This document shows positions 23,605 to 36,788 of a DNA stretch of 64,000 nt, piece after piece (position 1 is the stretch's first letter; every line of letters starts with the position of its first letter). Under the pieces are notes generated by a model. That model ran no database searches. It saw only the letters and a program-made list of their open reading frames with translations, and was not told the DNA's origin. Source of the DNA: UBA966 sp046350355 (GTDB taxonomy: Bacteria > Planctomycetota > Phycisphaerae > Phycisphaerales > SM1A02); the NCBI GenBank assembly GCA_046350355.1, contig JAXMAN010000001.1:682001-746000 (forward strand), in the 5' to 3' direction. The position numbers were made by a program, and so were the translations under genes.

Positions 23605-26124
23605 TCAGTGGTTCCACGCGCCCAGCAGCGCACCGATGTCGGCGCCGTTGACGACGCCGTCGGTGTTGAGGTCGGACGGGGTCGGTCCCGCGGTCTGGCC
23701 CCACGACGCGAGCATGATGCCCAGGTCCGCGCCGTCGACCGTGCCGTCGCCGTTCAGGTCACCGAAGAGCGGCGCGGCGCAGTCGCGCGGCCCGCTGACC
23801 TCGAAGACCTTCTTGCAGCAGATGGCCAGGTTGGCGCTGTGCATGCTGTAGCTCATCGAGACATGCCAGAGGCCGTCGGGTCCCACCGGCGGCGCGCCGG
23901 CGAACTGCAGCGTGTAGCAGACGTTCGCCGTCTGGCCCGGCAGCAGGTTCGGCAGCGCCACGTACTGCGGCGTCGTCGTGACGCCGGCGGTCACCGGGAT
24001 GATGAAGAAGTGCTTGGCGATGAAGCTGCTGGTGTTGCGCACCGTGAAGCAGACGTCGTAGAAGAAGGTGGTGGGATCGCGGTCGTCGTGGCAGTCGACG
24101 GTCACCTGCTCCAGCAGCATGCAGCCGCAGTCGGGCAGGTCCACCGGGACATCCAGGATGCCGCAGCAGTCGGTGCCCGTCTGGCTGTTGAAGAGGCCGA
24201 TGGTGAGCATGATGGTGCCGGGGTCCTGGCCCACGATCGTGGTGGTCACCTTGCGGGTCTCGCCCGGTCCCAGCGCGGGCACGAGCGGGATGAAGGTGCC
24301 CAGGTCGGGCAGCAGCATGAAGTTGGCCGAGGCGCCGCCATCGAGCCCGTTGTGCACGGTGATCGACAGGTCGTAGGTGCCGTCGGGCAGGCCGTCCGGC
24401 CCGATGTGGCAGGTCGCCGTGGCCTCCGCGGTGCAGCGGTCCACGATCTTGCACGCGACCTCGACGCTGCCGACGAAGGTCTTGTCGACCGCCGCGGTGT
24501 CGCCGTTCATGTCGATGAGCAGGCCCTGCGCGTTCACGCCGCCCGTGATCGGGAGGCCGATGATGCCGTAGTAGGTCGGGCCGAACTTCATCGCGTCGCT
24601 GGTGGTCCAGACGTCGCCGCCGGTGGCGAGGTCGATGCCCACGCCGCCCGCGTCGGAGTACTGGAGTCCGCCGGTCACGCCGGTCTCGAAGAGGTCGGCC
24701 GAGGCCGTCCAGCCGGTGCCCGCGGCGCCGCCGGCGCAGTACTTCAGCAGACGCGAGGCGTGCGCGCCGGAGAAGTTCGGGCCGGACATGCTGCGCTCCG
24801 CGAGGTACATGCAGCAGCTTCCGTCGAAGGCGATGTCCGCGACGGGGTTGGACCAGTCCGCGGAGAAGATCGGCAGCGTGACCTCGAGCGTCGGGACCGC
24901 GCCCGCGAAGGCGCCGGTGCCGGAAGTCAGCGGGATCGACCAGATCTCGTTGGCCTTCGTGCCGCTGGTGAGCCAGCCGTCCTCGTTGACGACGGAGAAG
25001 TAGAGGCGGTCGCCGCTGACGCCGACGCCCCAGACGAGCTTGCCGTACGCGACGGGGCCCGGGGGATCGCTCGAGATCGGCGCCGGGCTCTGGATCGCCT
25101 GCGCGTCGAAGTTGTAGGCCTCCACCACGGTGCCGTTCATGGCGATGCGGTAGATGCGGCCGTCCTCGAAGTCGCTGCAGTAGATGCAGTCGTGCGCGCA
25201 GGAGTAGGTGAGGTTGCCCAGGCCGGGGGCGCAGCTCTGGGTCGGCGTGCAGGACTCGACGTTGGGCAGGGTCGCGAAGACGGTCACCGCGCCCGTGGCG
25301 CTGTCGAGCTTGTAGATCGCGCCGGGGCCGCCGATGCCCGTGCTGTCGGAGCCGTAGATCGCGGTGTGCGCGACGTAGATGTTGCCCTGGTCGTCCAAGG
25401 TCACGCCGAAGACGGTGCCGAGGTTGCCCTTGGTCCAGGCGGCGTTCTCGTAGACCGGCGCCGCGTAGGGGCCGGGCGTCTGCGAGCCGAAGTTCGTCAC
25501 GTCGAAGACATGCACGACCTTCTCGTTGTCCTGGTCCTCCCAGCTCGTGCCGACGAGGCTGGGCGACTGGAAGCCGCTGATGACGGGGGGACGGGCGCAG
25601 CAGGTCGCGCAGTCGGGCGTGGTCCCGCCGTCGCAGCCCTGGCCGTCGCACTGGAAGGTCACCTGGCGCACGAGCGGCGCGGTGCCCGGGTCGAGGCCGA
25701 TGCGCACCAGGTACTGATGGCCGCAGACGACCTGGCACGTCATGCGCGCGTCCTTCTGGCCGCAGCCGTTGTCGTCGCAGCAGATCGGCGCGACGACCTC
25801 GGAGGGCGGATTGCAGCCGTCCCACATCGCCAGACGGGTGCCGGCGGGCTGCTGCGGTCCGCAGGCGCTGATCGTCACGGTGCCGGTGCAGGTGGCGGTC
25901 CAGCAGACCCACGCATCGGAGGCGAAGACGGTGTTGTCGGGGAAGCAGGTCGCGCCGAAGACGAGTCCGCCGCCGGTCGTGTACTGCGTCGAGTCGTAGT
26001 TGAAGGTCGCGTTGCCCGAGAGGGGCACGGCGGTCGCAGCCTCGTCGCCGGGGCCGGCGCCGAACGCGCTCATTCCGAGGCAGGCGGCAAACGCCACCGC
26101 GCCGGCAAAGATCGTCTTCTTCAT
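23605..26124 (-). CDS. Secreted beta-propeller protein with dockerin-like repeats (paralogue A)
   Basis: 839 residues from the ATG at 26124 (AGGA five bases upstream), which starts a signal peptide ending GMSAFGAG. An N-terminal PPC-like module (AWVCWTATCTGTVTISACG, HQYLVRIGLDPG) of about 150 residues is followed by an NHL/SMP-30-like propeller (NIYVAHTAIYG, GPGAIYKLDSATGAVTVF, CIYCSDFEDGRIYRIAMNG), then an Ig-like pair (ATCHIGPDGLPDGTYDLS, VCFTVRNTSSFIAKHF) and two C-terminal dockerin-like repeats (GDLNGDGTVDGADLG, SDLNTDGVVNGADIG). It is rich in Cys, so disulfides outside the cytoplasm are expected. The next gene upstream is a close paralogue without the PPC module. Confidence 0.85.
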   Translation of the reverse strand: MKKTIFAGAVAFAACLGMSAFGAGPGDEAATAVPLSGNATFNYDSTQYTTGGGLVFGATCFPDNTVFASDAWVCWTATCTGTVTISACGPQQPAGTRLAMWDGCNPPSEVVAPICCDDNGCGQKDARMTCQVVCGHQYLVRIGLDPGTAPLVRQVTFQCDGQGCDGGTTPDCATCCARPPVISGFQSPSLVGTSWEDQDNEKVVHVFDVTNFGSQTPGPYAAPVYENAAWTKGNLGTVFGVTLDDQGNIYVAHTAIYGSDSTGIGGPGAIYKLDSATGAVTVFATLPNVESCTPTQSCAPGLGNLTYSCAHDCIYCSDFEDGRIYRIAMNGTVVEAYNFDAQAIQSPAPISSDPPGPVAYGKLVWGVGVSGDRLYFSVVNEDGWLTSGTKANEIWSIPLTSGTGAFAGAVPTLEVTLPIFSADWSNPVADIAFDGSCCMYLAERSMSGPNFSGAHASRLLKYCAGGAAGTGWTASADLFETGVTGGLQYSDAGGVGIDLATGGDVWTTSDAMKFGPTYYGIIGLPITGGVNAQGLLIDMNGDTAAVDKTFVGSVEVACKIVDRCTAEATATCHIGPDGLPDGTYDLSITVHNGLDGGASANFMLLPDLGTFIPLVPALGPGETRKVTTTIVGQDPGTIMLTIGLFNSQTGTDCCGILDVPVDLPDCGCMLLEQVTVDCHDDRDPTTFFYDVCFTVRNTSSFIAKHFFIIPVTAGVTTTPQYVALPNLLPGQTANVCYTLQFAGAPPVGPDGLWHVSMSYSMHSANLAICCKKVFEVSGPRDCAAPLFGDLNGDGTVDGADLGIMLASWGQTAGPTPSDLNTDGVVNGADIGALLGAWNH

Positions 26125-26220
26125 GGGATCCTCACGATGGGCGGCCCTGCGGAGGGACCGCGGAAGGTTGTCCGGCGCTGGCACACCCACGATGCATGCC
26201 GAAGCGACCGGACCGGGGAA

Positions 26221-26252
26221 AGTATGGCACCTGTTTGCGGACCTGATGTCAA
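26221..26252 (-). promoter_or_regulatory. Candidate promoter of paralogue A
   Basis: A perfect TTGACA (26247-26252, minus strand) and CATACT (26221-26226) are separated by 20 bp, longer than ideal. They would give a leader of about 90 nt. The remaining bases of the 209-bp gap show nothing else. Confidence 0.35.
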
Positions 26253-26333
26253 TGAAATTGCGGGAATTTCGCGTTCACGCGGGGGTCGCGGGGGTGGCCA
26301 GCCGCGCTGCGCAGAAGCGTGGGTTATCAGCGT

Positions 26334-28475
26334 TCACGGGTGCCAGGCGCCCAGGAGCAGCGCGAGGTCCGCGCCGTCGACGGTGCCGTCGCCGTTGAGG
26401 TCGGGGCCGCAGGGGCCGGGCGGATGCGTGCCCCACGCGGCCAGCAGCAGCCCGAGGTCGGCGCCATCGACGCGGCCGTCGCCGTTGAGGTCGGGGTTGC
26501 CGACGCCGTTGCAGCAGGCGGGACCCGAGAGCGCGATCAGCCGCTTGCAGCAGGTCGCGAGGTTCGCGTTGTGCATGCTCAGGCTGAGCGAGGTGTGCCA
26601 GTTGCCGTCCGCGTCGGGCGCGGGCGGCGCCGCGAACTGGAGTGTCACGCAGACGTTGAAGGTCTGGCCCGGGAGCAGGTTCGGCAGCGCCACGTACTGC
26701 GGCGCCGTCGTCACGCCCGCCCCCACCGGGATCACGAAGAGGTGGTTCGCGACGAAGGCCGAGGTGTTGCGCAGCGTGAAGCAGACGTCGTACCAGTTGG
26801 TCGCGGGGTTCTGGTCGTCGTGGCAGGCGACGGTGACATGCTCGGTCAGCAGGCACTCGCAGTCGGGAAGCTCGACCTCGACGCCGAGCACGCCGCAGCA
26901 CTCGGTGCCGGTGAGCGCGTTGAAGAGGCCCAGGTCCAGGTGGAGCATGCCGGGCGTCTGCCCGACGACGGTCGTGACGACCTTGCGCGACTGGCCCGGC
27001 TGCAGCGGCGGCACGAGCGGGATGTAGGTGCCCAGGTCGGGCAGCAGCAGCACGTTCGCGGGCGCGCCCTGGTCGCCGTTGTGGATCGTGATCGAGAGGT
27101 CGTAGGTCCCGTCGGGCAGGCCGTCGGGGCCGATGTGGCAGGTGGCCGTCGCCTCGGCGCTGCAGGGATCGACGCGCGTGCAGGCGACCTCGAGGCTGCC
27201 GAGGAAGTACTTGTCGATCGTCGCCGTGCTGCCGTTCATGTCGACGAGCAGGCCGTTGGTGTTGGGCCCGCCGGTGAGCGGCATGCCGATGAAGCCGTAG
27301 TACGAGGCGACCTGGTTCGGGTAGGGCGGCGTGAAGAGCATCGCGTCGCTCGTCGCCCAGACGAACCCGCCCGCGCCGAGGTCGACGCCGACGCCGCCGG
27401 TCGCGGAGTTGCGCACGCCGCCGCAGCAGTAGGGATAGGGATCGCCCGTCTCGAAGACGTCGCCCGAGGGCGCCCAGCCGGCACCCCCCGCGGCGTCGCG
27501 GCAGAACTTGACGAGCCGCGATCGGTGCGCGGAGGTCGAGGAGGCGCCGTTCATGCTGCGTTCCGCGACGTACATGCAGCAGTCGCCGTCGAAGGCGATG
27601 TCGGCGACGGGGCTCGAGTAGATGCCCTCGTAGACGGGCATCGTCACCTCGAGGGTCGGGACCGCGCCCGCGAAGGCGCCGTTGCCGGGATTCAGCGGGA
27701 TCGACCAGATCTCGTTCGCCTGCGCCGCGCTCTGGAGCAGGCTGTCCTCGCGGACCACCGAGAAGTAGAGGCGGTCGCCGAAGACCGCGACGGCCCAGGT
27801 GAGCTTGCCGTAGGCGACCGCGCCCGGCGGGTCGCTGGGGAGCGGGATCGGCGTCTGGATCGCCTGCGCGTCGAAGTTGTAGGCCTCCAGCACGGTGCCG
27901 TTCATGGCGATGCGGTAGATGCGGCCGTCCTCGAAGTCGCTGCAGTAGATGCAGTCGTGCGCGCAGGAGTAGGTGAGGTTGCCCAGGCCTGCCGCGCAGC
28001 TCTGCGAGGGGCCGCAGGTCTCCACGTTGGGCAGCGTGCAGAAGACCGAGGCCGCGCCGGTGGCGGAGTCCAGCTTGTAGATTGCGCCCGGTCCGCCGAG
28101 CGAGCCCGTCGTGTCCGACTGGTAGAGGCCGGCGTGCGCGACGTAGATGTTGCCCGCGCCGTCGAGGGTGACGCCGAAGACGCTGCCGAGCTTCGCGCGC
28201 GTCCAGTCCGGATGCGTGTAGACCGGCGGCGCCCACGGGCCCGGCGACTGCGCGCCGAAGGCGGAGACATCGAAGACATGCACGACCGGATCGGCGGGGC
28301 CGGGCTCCCAGCTCGTGCCGACGACGGTGGGGGACTGGAAGTTCGTGATGCGCGGCGGCTTGCCGCAGCAGCTCGCGCATGCGGGCGGCTGGCCGTCCTG
28401 CGCGACGGCGAAGGCGCCGAGGCACGCCGACAAGGCGGCGCCGATCAACGACCGGATTGCCAGGGGGACCCGCAC
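26334..28475 (-). CDS. Secreted beta-propeller protein with dockerin-like repeats (paralogue B)
   Basis: 713 residues from GTG 28475, which has AGGGG just upstream and starts a signal peptide (SLIGAALSACLGAFAVAQDG). Its propeller, Ig-like region and dockerin tail align block by block with paralogue A: both contain NLTYSCAHDCIYCSDFEDGR, RIYRIAMNG and EAYNFDAQAIQ, and the ATCHIGPDGLPDGTYDLSI segment. It lacks the N-terminal PPC module. C-terminal repeats are PDLNGDGRVDGADLG and PDLNGDGTVDGADLA. An upstream ATG at 28526 would place 17 charged residues before the signal peptide, so I prefer the GTG. Confidence 0.83.
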   Translation of the reverse strand: MRVPLAIRSLIGAALSACLGAFAVAQDGQPPACASCCGKPPRITNFQSPTVVGTSWEPGPADPVVHVFDVSAFGAQSPGPWAPPVYTHPDWTRAKLGSVFGVTLDGAGNIYVAHAGLYQSDTTGSLGGPGAIYKLDSATGAASVFCTLPNVETCGPSQSCAAGLGNLTYSCAHDCIYCSDFEDGRIYRIAMNGTVLEAYNFDAQAIQTPIPLPSDPPGAVAYGKLTWAVAVFGDRLYFSVVREDSLLQSAAQANEIWSIPLNPGNGAFAGAVPTLEVTMPVYEGIYSSPVADIAFDGDCCMYVAERSMNGASSTSAHRSRLVKFCRDAAGGAGWAPSGDVFETGDPYPYCCGGVRNSATGGVGVDLGAGGFVWATSDAMLFTPPYPNQVASYYGFIGMPLTGGPNTNGLLVDMNGSTATIDKYFLGSLEVACTRVDPCSAEATATCHIGPDGLPDGTYDLSITIHNGDQGAPANVLLLPDLGTYIPLVPPLQPGQSRKVVTTVVGQTPGMLHLDLGLFNALTGTECCGVLGVEVELPDCECLLTEHVTVACHDDQNPATNWYDVCFTLRNTSAFVANHLFVIPVGAGVTTAPQYVALPNLLPGQTFNVCVTLQFAAPPAPDADGNWHTSLSLSMHNANLATCCKRLIALSGPACCNGVGNPDLNGDGRVDGADLGLLLAAWGTHPPGPCGPDLNGDGTVDGADLALLLGAWHP

Positions 28476-28507
28476 GATGCCCCTATCGGACTCCGCAATG
28501 CGGGTGG

Positions 28508-28513
28508 TGTCAA
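28508..28513 (-). promoter_or_regulatory. -35-like box of paralogue B
   Basis: A perfect TTGACA on the minus strand. TCCGAT lies 17 bp downstream and CGATAG 19 bp downstream. It is one of only two consensus -35 hexamers noticed upstream of genes here, and both precede these paralogues. Confidence 0.35.
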
Positions 28514-28563
28514 CGGTTGGCCGCAAGGATTTGAACGAATTCGCCCCTGCGGCGCCGCCTCCT

Positions 28564-28599
28564 CGCGCCGCCGCTTCACTGGGGAGGCCTGGCGGCGCG
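28564..28599 (-). terminator. Hairpin just after acs, possible terminator
   Basis: Perfect 9-bp stem CGCGCCGCC (28564-28572) and GGCGGCGCG (28591-28599) with an 18-nt loop, 3 bp after the acs stop. No T tract follows on the minus strand, so intrinsic termination is uncertain. Confidence 0.3.
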
Positions 28600-28602
28600 G
28601 GT

Positions 28603-30597
<1,995 letters not shown>

Positions 30598-30603
30598 GCG
30601 CGG

Positions 30604-30609
30604 AGGATA
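30604..30609 (-). promoter_or_regulatory. -10-like box of acs
   Basis: TATCCT on the minus strand ends 6 nt before the acs ATG in the 31-bp gap after alaS. No Shine-Dalgarno sequence lies between. Confidence 0.4.
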
Positions 30610-30628
30610 GGAGTTCCGGCGCCGGGCG

Positions 30629-33448
<2,820 letters not shown>

Positions 33449-33514
33449 GGGGGGACGAGTGTACGGGGCTGCGCCCGCGCCCCCGGCGGGGCCGGATCCC
33501 TAGACTGACGTCCC
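33449..33514. promoter_or_regulatory. Divergent alaS/tpiA promoters
   Basis: TACACT (33458-33463, minus strand) ends 9 nt before the alaS ATG, and TAGACT (33501-33506, plus strand) ends 8 nt before the tpiA ATG. With 37 bp between the two boxes, the -35 regions of the two promoters must overlap. Confidence 0.5.
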
Positions 33515-34315
33515 ATGCACGCGCACCGCAGGCCCTTCGTCGGCGGAAACTGGAAGATGAACACCGACCTCGCGGCGGCGGTCGAGCTCGCCGAGGAGGC
33601 GCTCGCCGGGCTGGAGGGCGCGGGGGCGCTGGCGTCGATCGACGCGGCCGTCTATCCGCCCTTCCCCTACCTGGTCGCGGTGGGGCGGGCGCTCGGGCAC
33701 AGCAGCGTGCTGCTGGGTGGCCAGGACTGCTCGGCGGAGGCGTCGGGCGCCTTCACGGGACAGGTGAGCGCGGGGATGCTGGTGGACGTCGGGTGCCGAA
33801 GCGTGCTTATCGGGCACTCCGAGCGGCGCCACGGATTGGGCGAGCCCGACGAGCTCCTGCATGAGAAGCTGCAGATCGCGCTCGAGTCCGGGCTGCGCGC
33901 GGTGCTCTGCGTCGGCGAGACCGGCGGCGAACGGCGCGTCGGCGCCACGCAGGAGGTGGTGGGACGGCAGATCCGCGCGGGTTTCGGGACGCTTCCGGCG
34001 GAGCTCGCGCACGCGGTCGTCGTGGCGTACGAGCCCGTCTGGGCGATCGGCACGGGCGTGAACGCGACCCCGCAGGATGCGCAGGAGGTGCACGCATCGA
34101 TCCGGGGTCTGCTGGGGGAACTGTATGATTCCCGATTCGCCGCGGAGGCCCGCATCATCTACGGTGGCTCGGTCAACGCGAAGAACGCACGCGCGCTCTT
34201 CGACCAGCCGGACATCGATGGCGGACTCATCGGCGGGGCCAGCCTGAAGGCCGACGACTTCGTCGCGATCTGCCGCGCAGCGGCGGAGGCGTGGTCGGCG
34301 GCCGGCGGGCACTGA
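33515..34315 (+). CDS. tpiA: Triosephosphate isomerase
   Basis: 266 residues. GGNWKMN carries the catalytic Lys14, LIGHSERRHG the catalytic His, and YEPVWAIGTG the catalytic Glu with the flexible loop; YGGSVNAKN and GGLIGGASLKADDF bind phosphate. Length and all catalytic residues are normal. It interconverts DHAP and glyceraldehyde-3-phosphate in glycolysis. It starts a plus-strand cluster and is followed after 10 bp by secG, a widely conserved gene pair. Confidence 0.97.
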   Translation: MHAHRRPFVGGNWKMNTDLAAAVELAEEALAGLEGAGALASIDAAVYPPFPYLVAVGRALGHSSVLLGGQDCSAEASGAFTGQVSAGMLVDVGCRSVLIGHSERRHGLGEPDELLHEKLQIALESGLRAVLCVGETGGERRVGATQEVVGRQIRAGFGTLPAELAHAVVVAYEPVWAIGTGVNATPQDAQEVHASIRGLLGELYDSRFAAEARIIYGGSVNAKNARALFDQPDIDGGLIGGASLKADDFVAICRAAAEAWSAAGGH

Positions 34316-34325
34316 AGGAACACCC

Positions 34326-34817
34326 ATGGGCGTCCTCTTCACGCTCCTCGTCATCCTCTTCCTCGTCGTCTCGGTCGTCCTCGTCCTGATCATCCTGGTC
34401 CAGCGCCCGCAGGGCGGCGGACTGGCGCAGGCCTTCGGCGGCGGCGGCGGCGGCACGGACACGGCCTTCGGCGGACGCACGGGCGACGCGCTCACCGTCG
34501 CGACCGTCACCGCGTTCGCGATCTACCTGCTGCTGGCGATCGGGCTGAACATCATCGACCTGCGGATGTCGCGCGGCACCGCGCCGGAGAAGGCGGCCGA
34601 CGAGGCCACCCAGCCCGCGGGCGCCACGCCCGCCGGCACGCCCACGCCCGTCCCCGTCGTCCCCGCGCCCGCCGGCGCGCCCGTGACGCTGCCGCCCGCG
34701 GCGACCCCGCCCGCGGCGCCCGCGTCCGCGCCCGCTGCGCCGCCCGCCGGCGCCGCGCCCACCGCGCCTCCGGCTGCGCCGCCGTCGAACCCGACCCCGC
34801 CGCCGACCACGCCCTGA
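34326..34817 (+). CDS. secG: Preprotein translocase subunit SecG
   Basis: 163 residues. Two membrane helices (about 4-24 and 57-76) flank the conserved cytoplasmic loop LVQRPQGGGLAQAFGGGGGGTDTAFGGR (described in part: QRPQGGGL and FGGR). The last 75 residues are an Ala/Pro/Thr tail, twice the usual SecG length, so the tail is extra. It belongs to the SecYEG channel. The tpiA-secG order is common in bacteria. Confidence 0.92.
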   Translation: MGVLFTLLVILFLVVSVVLVLIILVQRPQGGGLAQAFGGGGGGTDTAFGGRTGDALTVATVTAFAIYLLLAIGLNIIDLRMSRGTAPEKAADEATQPAGATPAGTPTPVPVVPAPAGAPVTLPPAATPPAAPASAPAAPPAGAAPTAPPAAPPSNPTPPPTTP

Positions 34818-34860
34818 CGCGCGCTTCCACGAGCGCCCCGCACCCCCGCGCGAGCCACGC

Positions 34861-35745
34861 ATGATCCGATCGATGACGGGCTTCGGAGCGGCGACGGCGG
34901 AGCAGGACGGCGTCCGCTGCACCGTCGAGCTGCGCTCGGTCAACAACCGCTTCTTCAAGAGCACGCTGCGCCTGCCGCCGGAGCTCGACGCGCTCGAGCC
35001 CGAGCTCGACGCGCTGCTCATGCGGCGCCTGACGCGCGGCAGCATCACCGCCACGGTGCGCTGGTCCGAGTCGGCCACCCGCACCGTCGCGCACATCGAC
35101 ACCGCCGCGATGGAGGCGTACCTCGCGCAGCTTCGCGGCGCGCTCCCCGCGGGCATCTCCGGCGAGCTGCGCCTGCCCGACCTGCTCGCGCTCCCGGGCG
35201 TCGTCCGCGACGACCGCTCCGAGCGCCTGGCCGTCGACGCGCGCCCCACCGTGCTGCGCCTGGCCGGCGAGGCGTGCGACGCGCTGCTGGCGATGCGCGA
35301 GCGCGAGGGCGAGGGGCTGCGCCTGCAGCTCGTCGAGTTCGGCGAGCAGATCGCCTCGCGCCTGGAGACGGTGCGCCAGCGCGCGCCGCAGGTCGTCGCG
35401 CAGTACCAGGAGCGCCTGCGCCAGCGCGTGACCGCGCTGCTCAAGGACGTCGGCAGCACCGTGAGCGACTCGGACCTCATCAAGGAGGTCGCCATCTACG
35501 CGGAGCGCTCGGACATCGCCGAGGAGATCGCGCGCCTGGGCGGCCACCTGGAGCAGTACCGCACGATCATCGAGCCCTCGAACCCGCAGCCCGCGGGGCG
35601 CACCCTGGACTTCCTGAGCCAGGAGATGCTGCGCGAGGCAAACACGATCGCCAGCAAGAGCGCCGACGTGGAGATCAGCCGCCGGATCGTCGAGATCAAG
35701 ACGGCCATCGACCGCATCAAGGAGCAGGCGCAGAACGCGGAATGA
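34861..35745 (+). CDS. yicC: YicC family protein
   Basis: 294 residues. MIRSMTGFGAA at the start, SVNNRFFKSTLRLPPEL, and the C-terminal LREANTIASKSADVEISRRI are hallmark segments of YicC, the last one carrying the conserved charged helix. The family includes ribonucleases or RNase adaptors linked to stationary-phase RNA turnover. The stop overlaps the next ATG (ATGA), so it is coupled to the kinase-like gene. Confidence 0.92.
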   Translation: MIRSMTGFGAATAEQDGVRCTVELRSVNNRFFKSTLRLPPELDALEPELDALLMRRLTRGSITATVRWSESATRTVAHIDTAAMEAYLAQLRGALPAGISGELRLPDLLALPGVVRDDRSERLAVDARPTVLRLAGEACDALLAMREREGEGLRLQLVEFGEQIASRLETVRQRAPQVVAQYQERLRQRVTALLKDVGSTVSDSDLIKEVAIYAERSDIAEEIARLGGHLEQYRTIIEPSNPQPAGRTLDFLSQEMLREANTIASKSADVEISRRIVEIKTAIDRIKEQAQNAE

Positions 35746-36788
35746 GCGGACACGAGCGGGACATGCTCTCGCCCGGGGAGATCCGCGAGGTGATCGCGCA
35801 CTACGCGATCGCGCGTCCGGTGACCGCCGAGCCGCTGGGGCGCGGCTCGCGGCAGAGCGCCAAGAGCCGGCTGCGCACGCCGCGCGGGGACTTCCTCCTC
35901 AAGCGCCGCGCGCCGCGCAAGTCCGCGCCCGAGCTCGTCGCCTTCATCCACCGCTTCCATGCGCACCTGGACGCGCGCACTGTGCCGGTGGCGCACCTCA
36001 TGCGCACCGCCGATGGCGCGACGAGCGTGCGCGCGCCGCACGGCGTCTACGAGCTCTCGCAGTGGGTCGAGGGGACGCGCTGGTCGCGCAGCGTCGCCGA
36101 CGCAGCGGCGGTGGGCGTGGTGGTGGGTGAGGTGCTTCGCGCCGCCGAGGAGTTCGGCGAGGCCGCCGACGCGCCGACCGCATCGTTCCACGCGAGCCCC
36201 TCGGGCGCGAACGCGCTCGCGCTGGCGGCGGAGCACGCGGCGCGCACCGATCCGCAGGCGGACCACGCGGCGGTGGAGTCGGCGGTGGCGTCGCTCGCGC
36301 AGCGGCTGGCGCGCGCGACGGAGGCGGCGCGGAGCGCGGGCATCGAGCGCACGCCGCGCCGCTGCATCCACGGCGACATGCATCCGGGGAACGTCCTCTT
36401 CGCGGCCGGACGCGTGCGCGCGCTGCTGGACTTCGACGGGGCGCGCCTGGACTGGCGCGCGTGCGAGGTGGCCAACGCCGCGATGCACTTCGCGAACGAG
36501 CCGATCGCGGGGCTGCCTCCGGAGGCATGGCGCGCGGAGCTGGAGACGGGGCGCCTGACCGCGGTCATGGCGGGGGTCGAGCGCGGCCTGCGCGTTCCGC
36601 TGCTTCCGGAGGAACGGCGCGCGGTTCCCTGGCTTATGATCGAAGCGTGCATCCTGGAGAGCGCGGTGCCGATTGCCCGGACCGGACGCTTCGCGCACCT
36701 GCGCGCGGATGCGTTCCTGCCCTTCATCGAGCGCAAGACGGCGTGGATCGAGTCCAACGCGACGGCGATCGGCTCGGTCGTGGGATGA
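35742..36788 (+). CDS. Aminoglycoside-phosphotransferase-fold kinase
   Basis: 348 residues from the ATG at 35742, overlapping yicC by 4 bp. Protein-kinase-like fold: the Brenner motif CIHGDMHPGNVLF supplies catalytic Asp and Asn, and LLDFDGARLDW the metal-binding Asp. The N-lobe has FLLKRRAPRKSA (candidate nucleotide Lys). Homologues include homoserine kinase ThrB-II and choline kinases; the substrate cannot be assigned from the sequence. The stop overlaps the next ATG (ATGA). Confidence 0.82.
   Translation: MSGHERDMLSPGEIREVIAHYAIARPVTAEPLGRGSRQSAKSRLRTPRGDFLLKRRAPRKSAPELVAFIHRFHAHLDARTVPVAHLMRTADGATSVRAPHGVYELSQWVEGTRWSRSVADAAAVGVVVGEVLRAAEEFGEAADAPTASFHASPSGANALALAAEHAARTDPQADHAAVESAVASLAQRLARATEAARSAGIERTPRRCIHGDMHPGNVLFAAGRVRALLDFDGARLDWRACEVANAAMHFANEPIAGLPPEAWRAELETGRLTAVMAGVERGLRVPLLPEERRAVPWLMIEACILESAVPIARTGRFAHLRADAFLPFIERKTAWIESNATAIGSVVG

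Noticed and set aside
28438..28526. Upstream ATG start (28526) for paralogue B.
   Set aside because: It would put 17 charged residues before a clear signal peptide; the GTG at 28475 has AGGGG just upstream.
34618..34814. Ala/Pro repeats in the SecG tail as a possible tandem-repeat element.
   Set aside because: Codons vary and the stretch is in frame; it is a low-complexity protein tail, not a DNA repeat.
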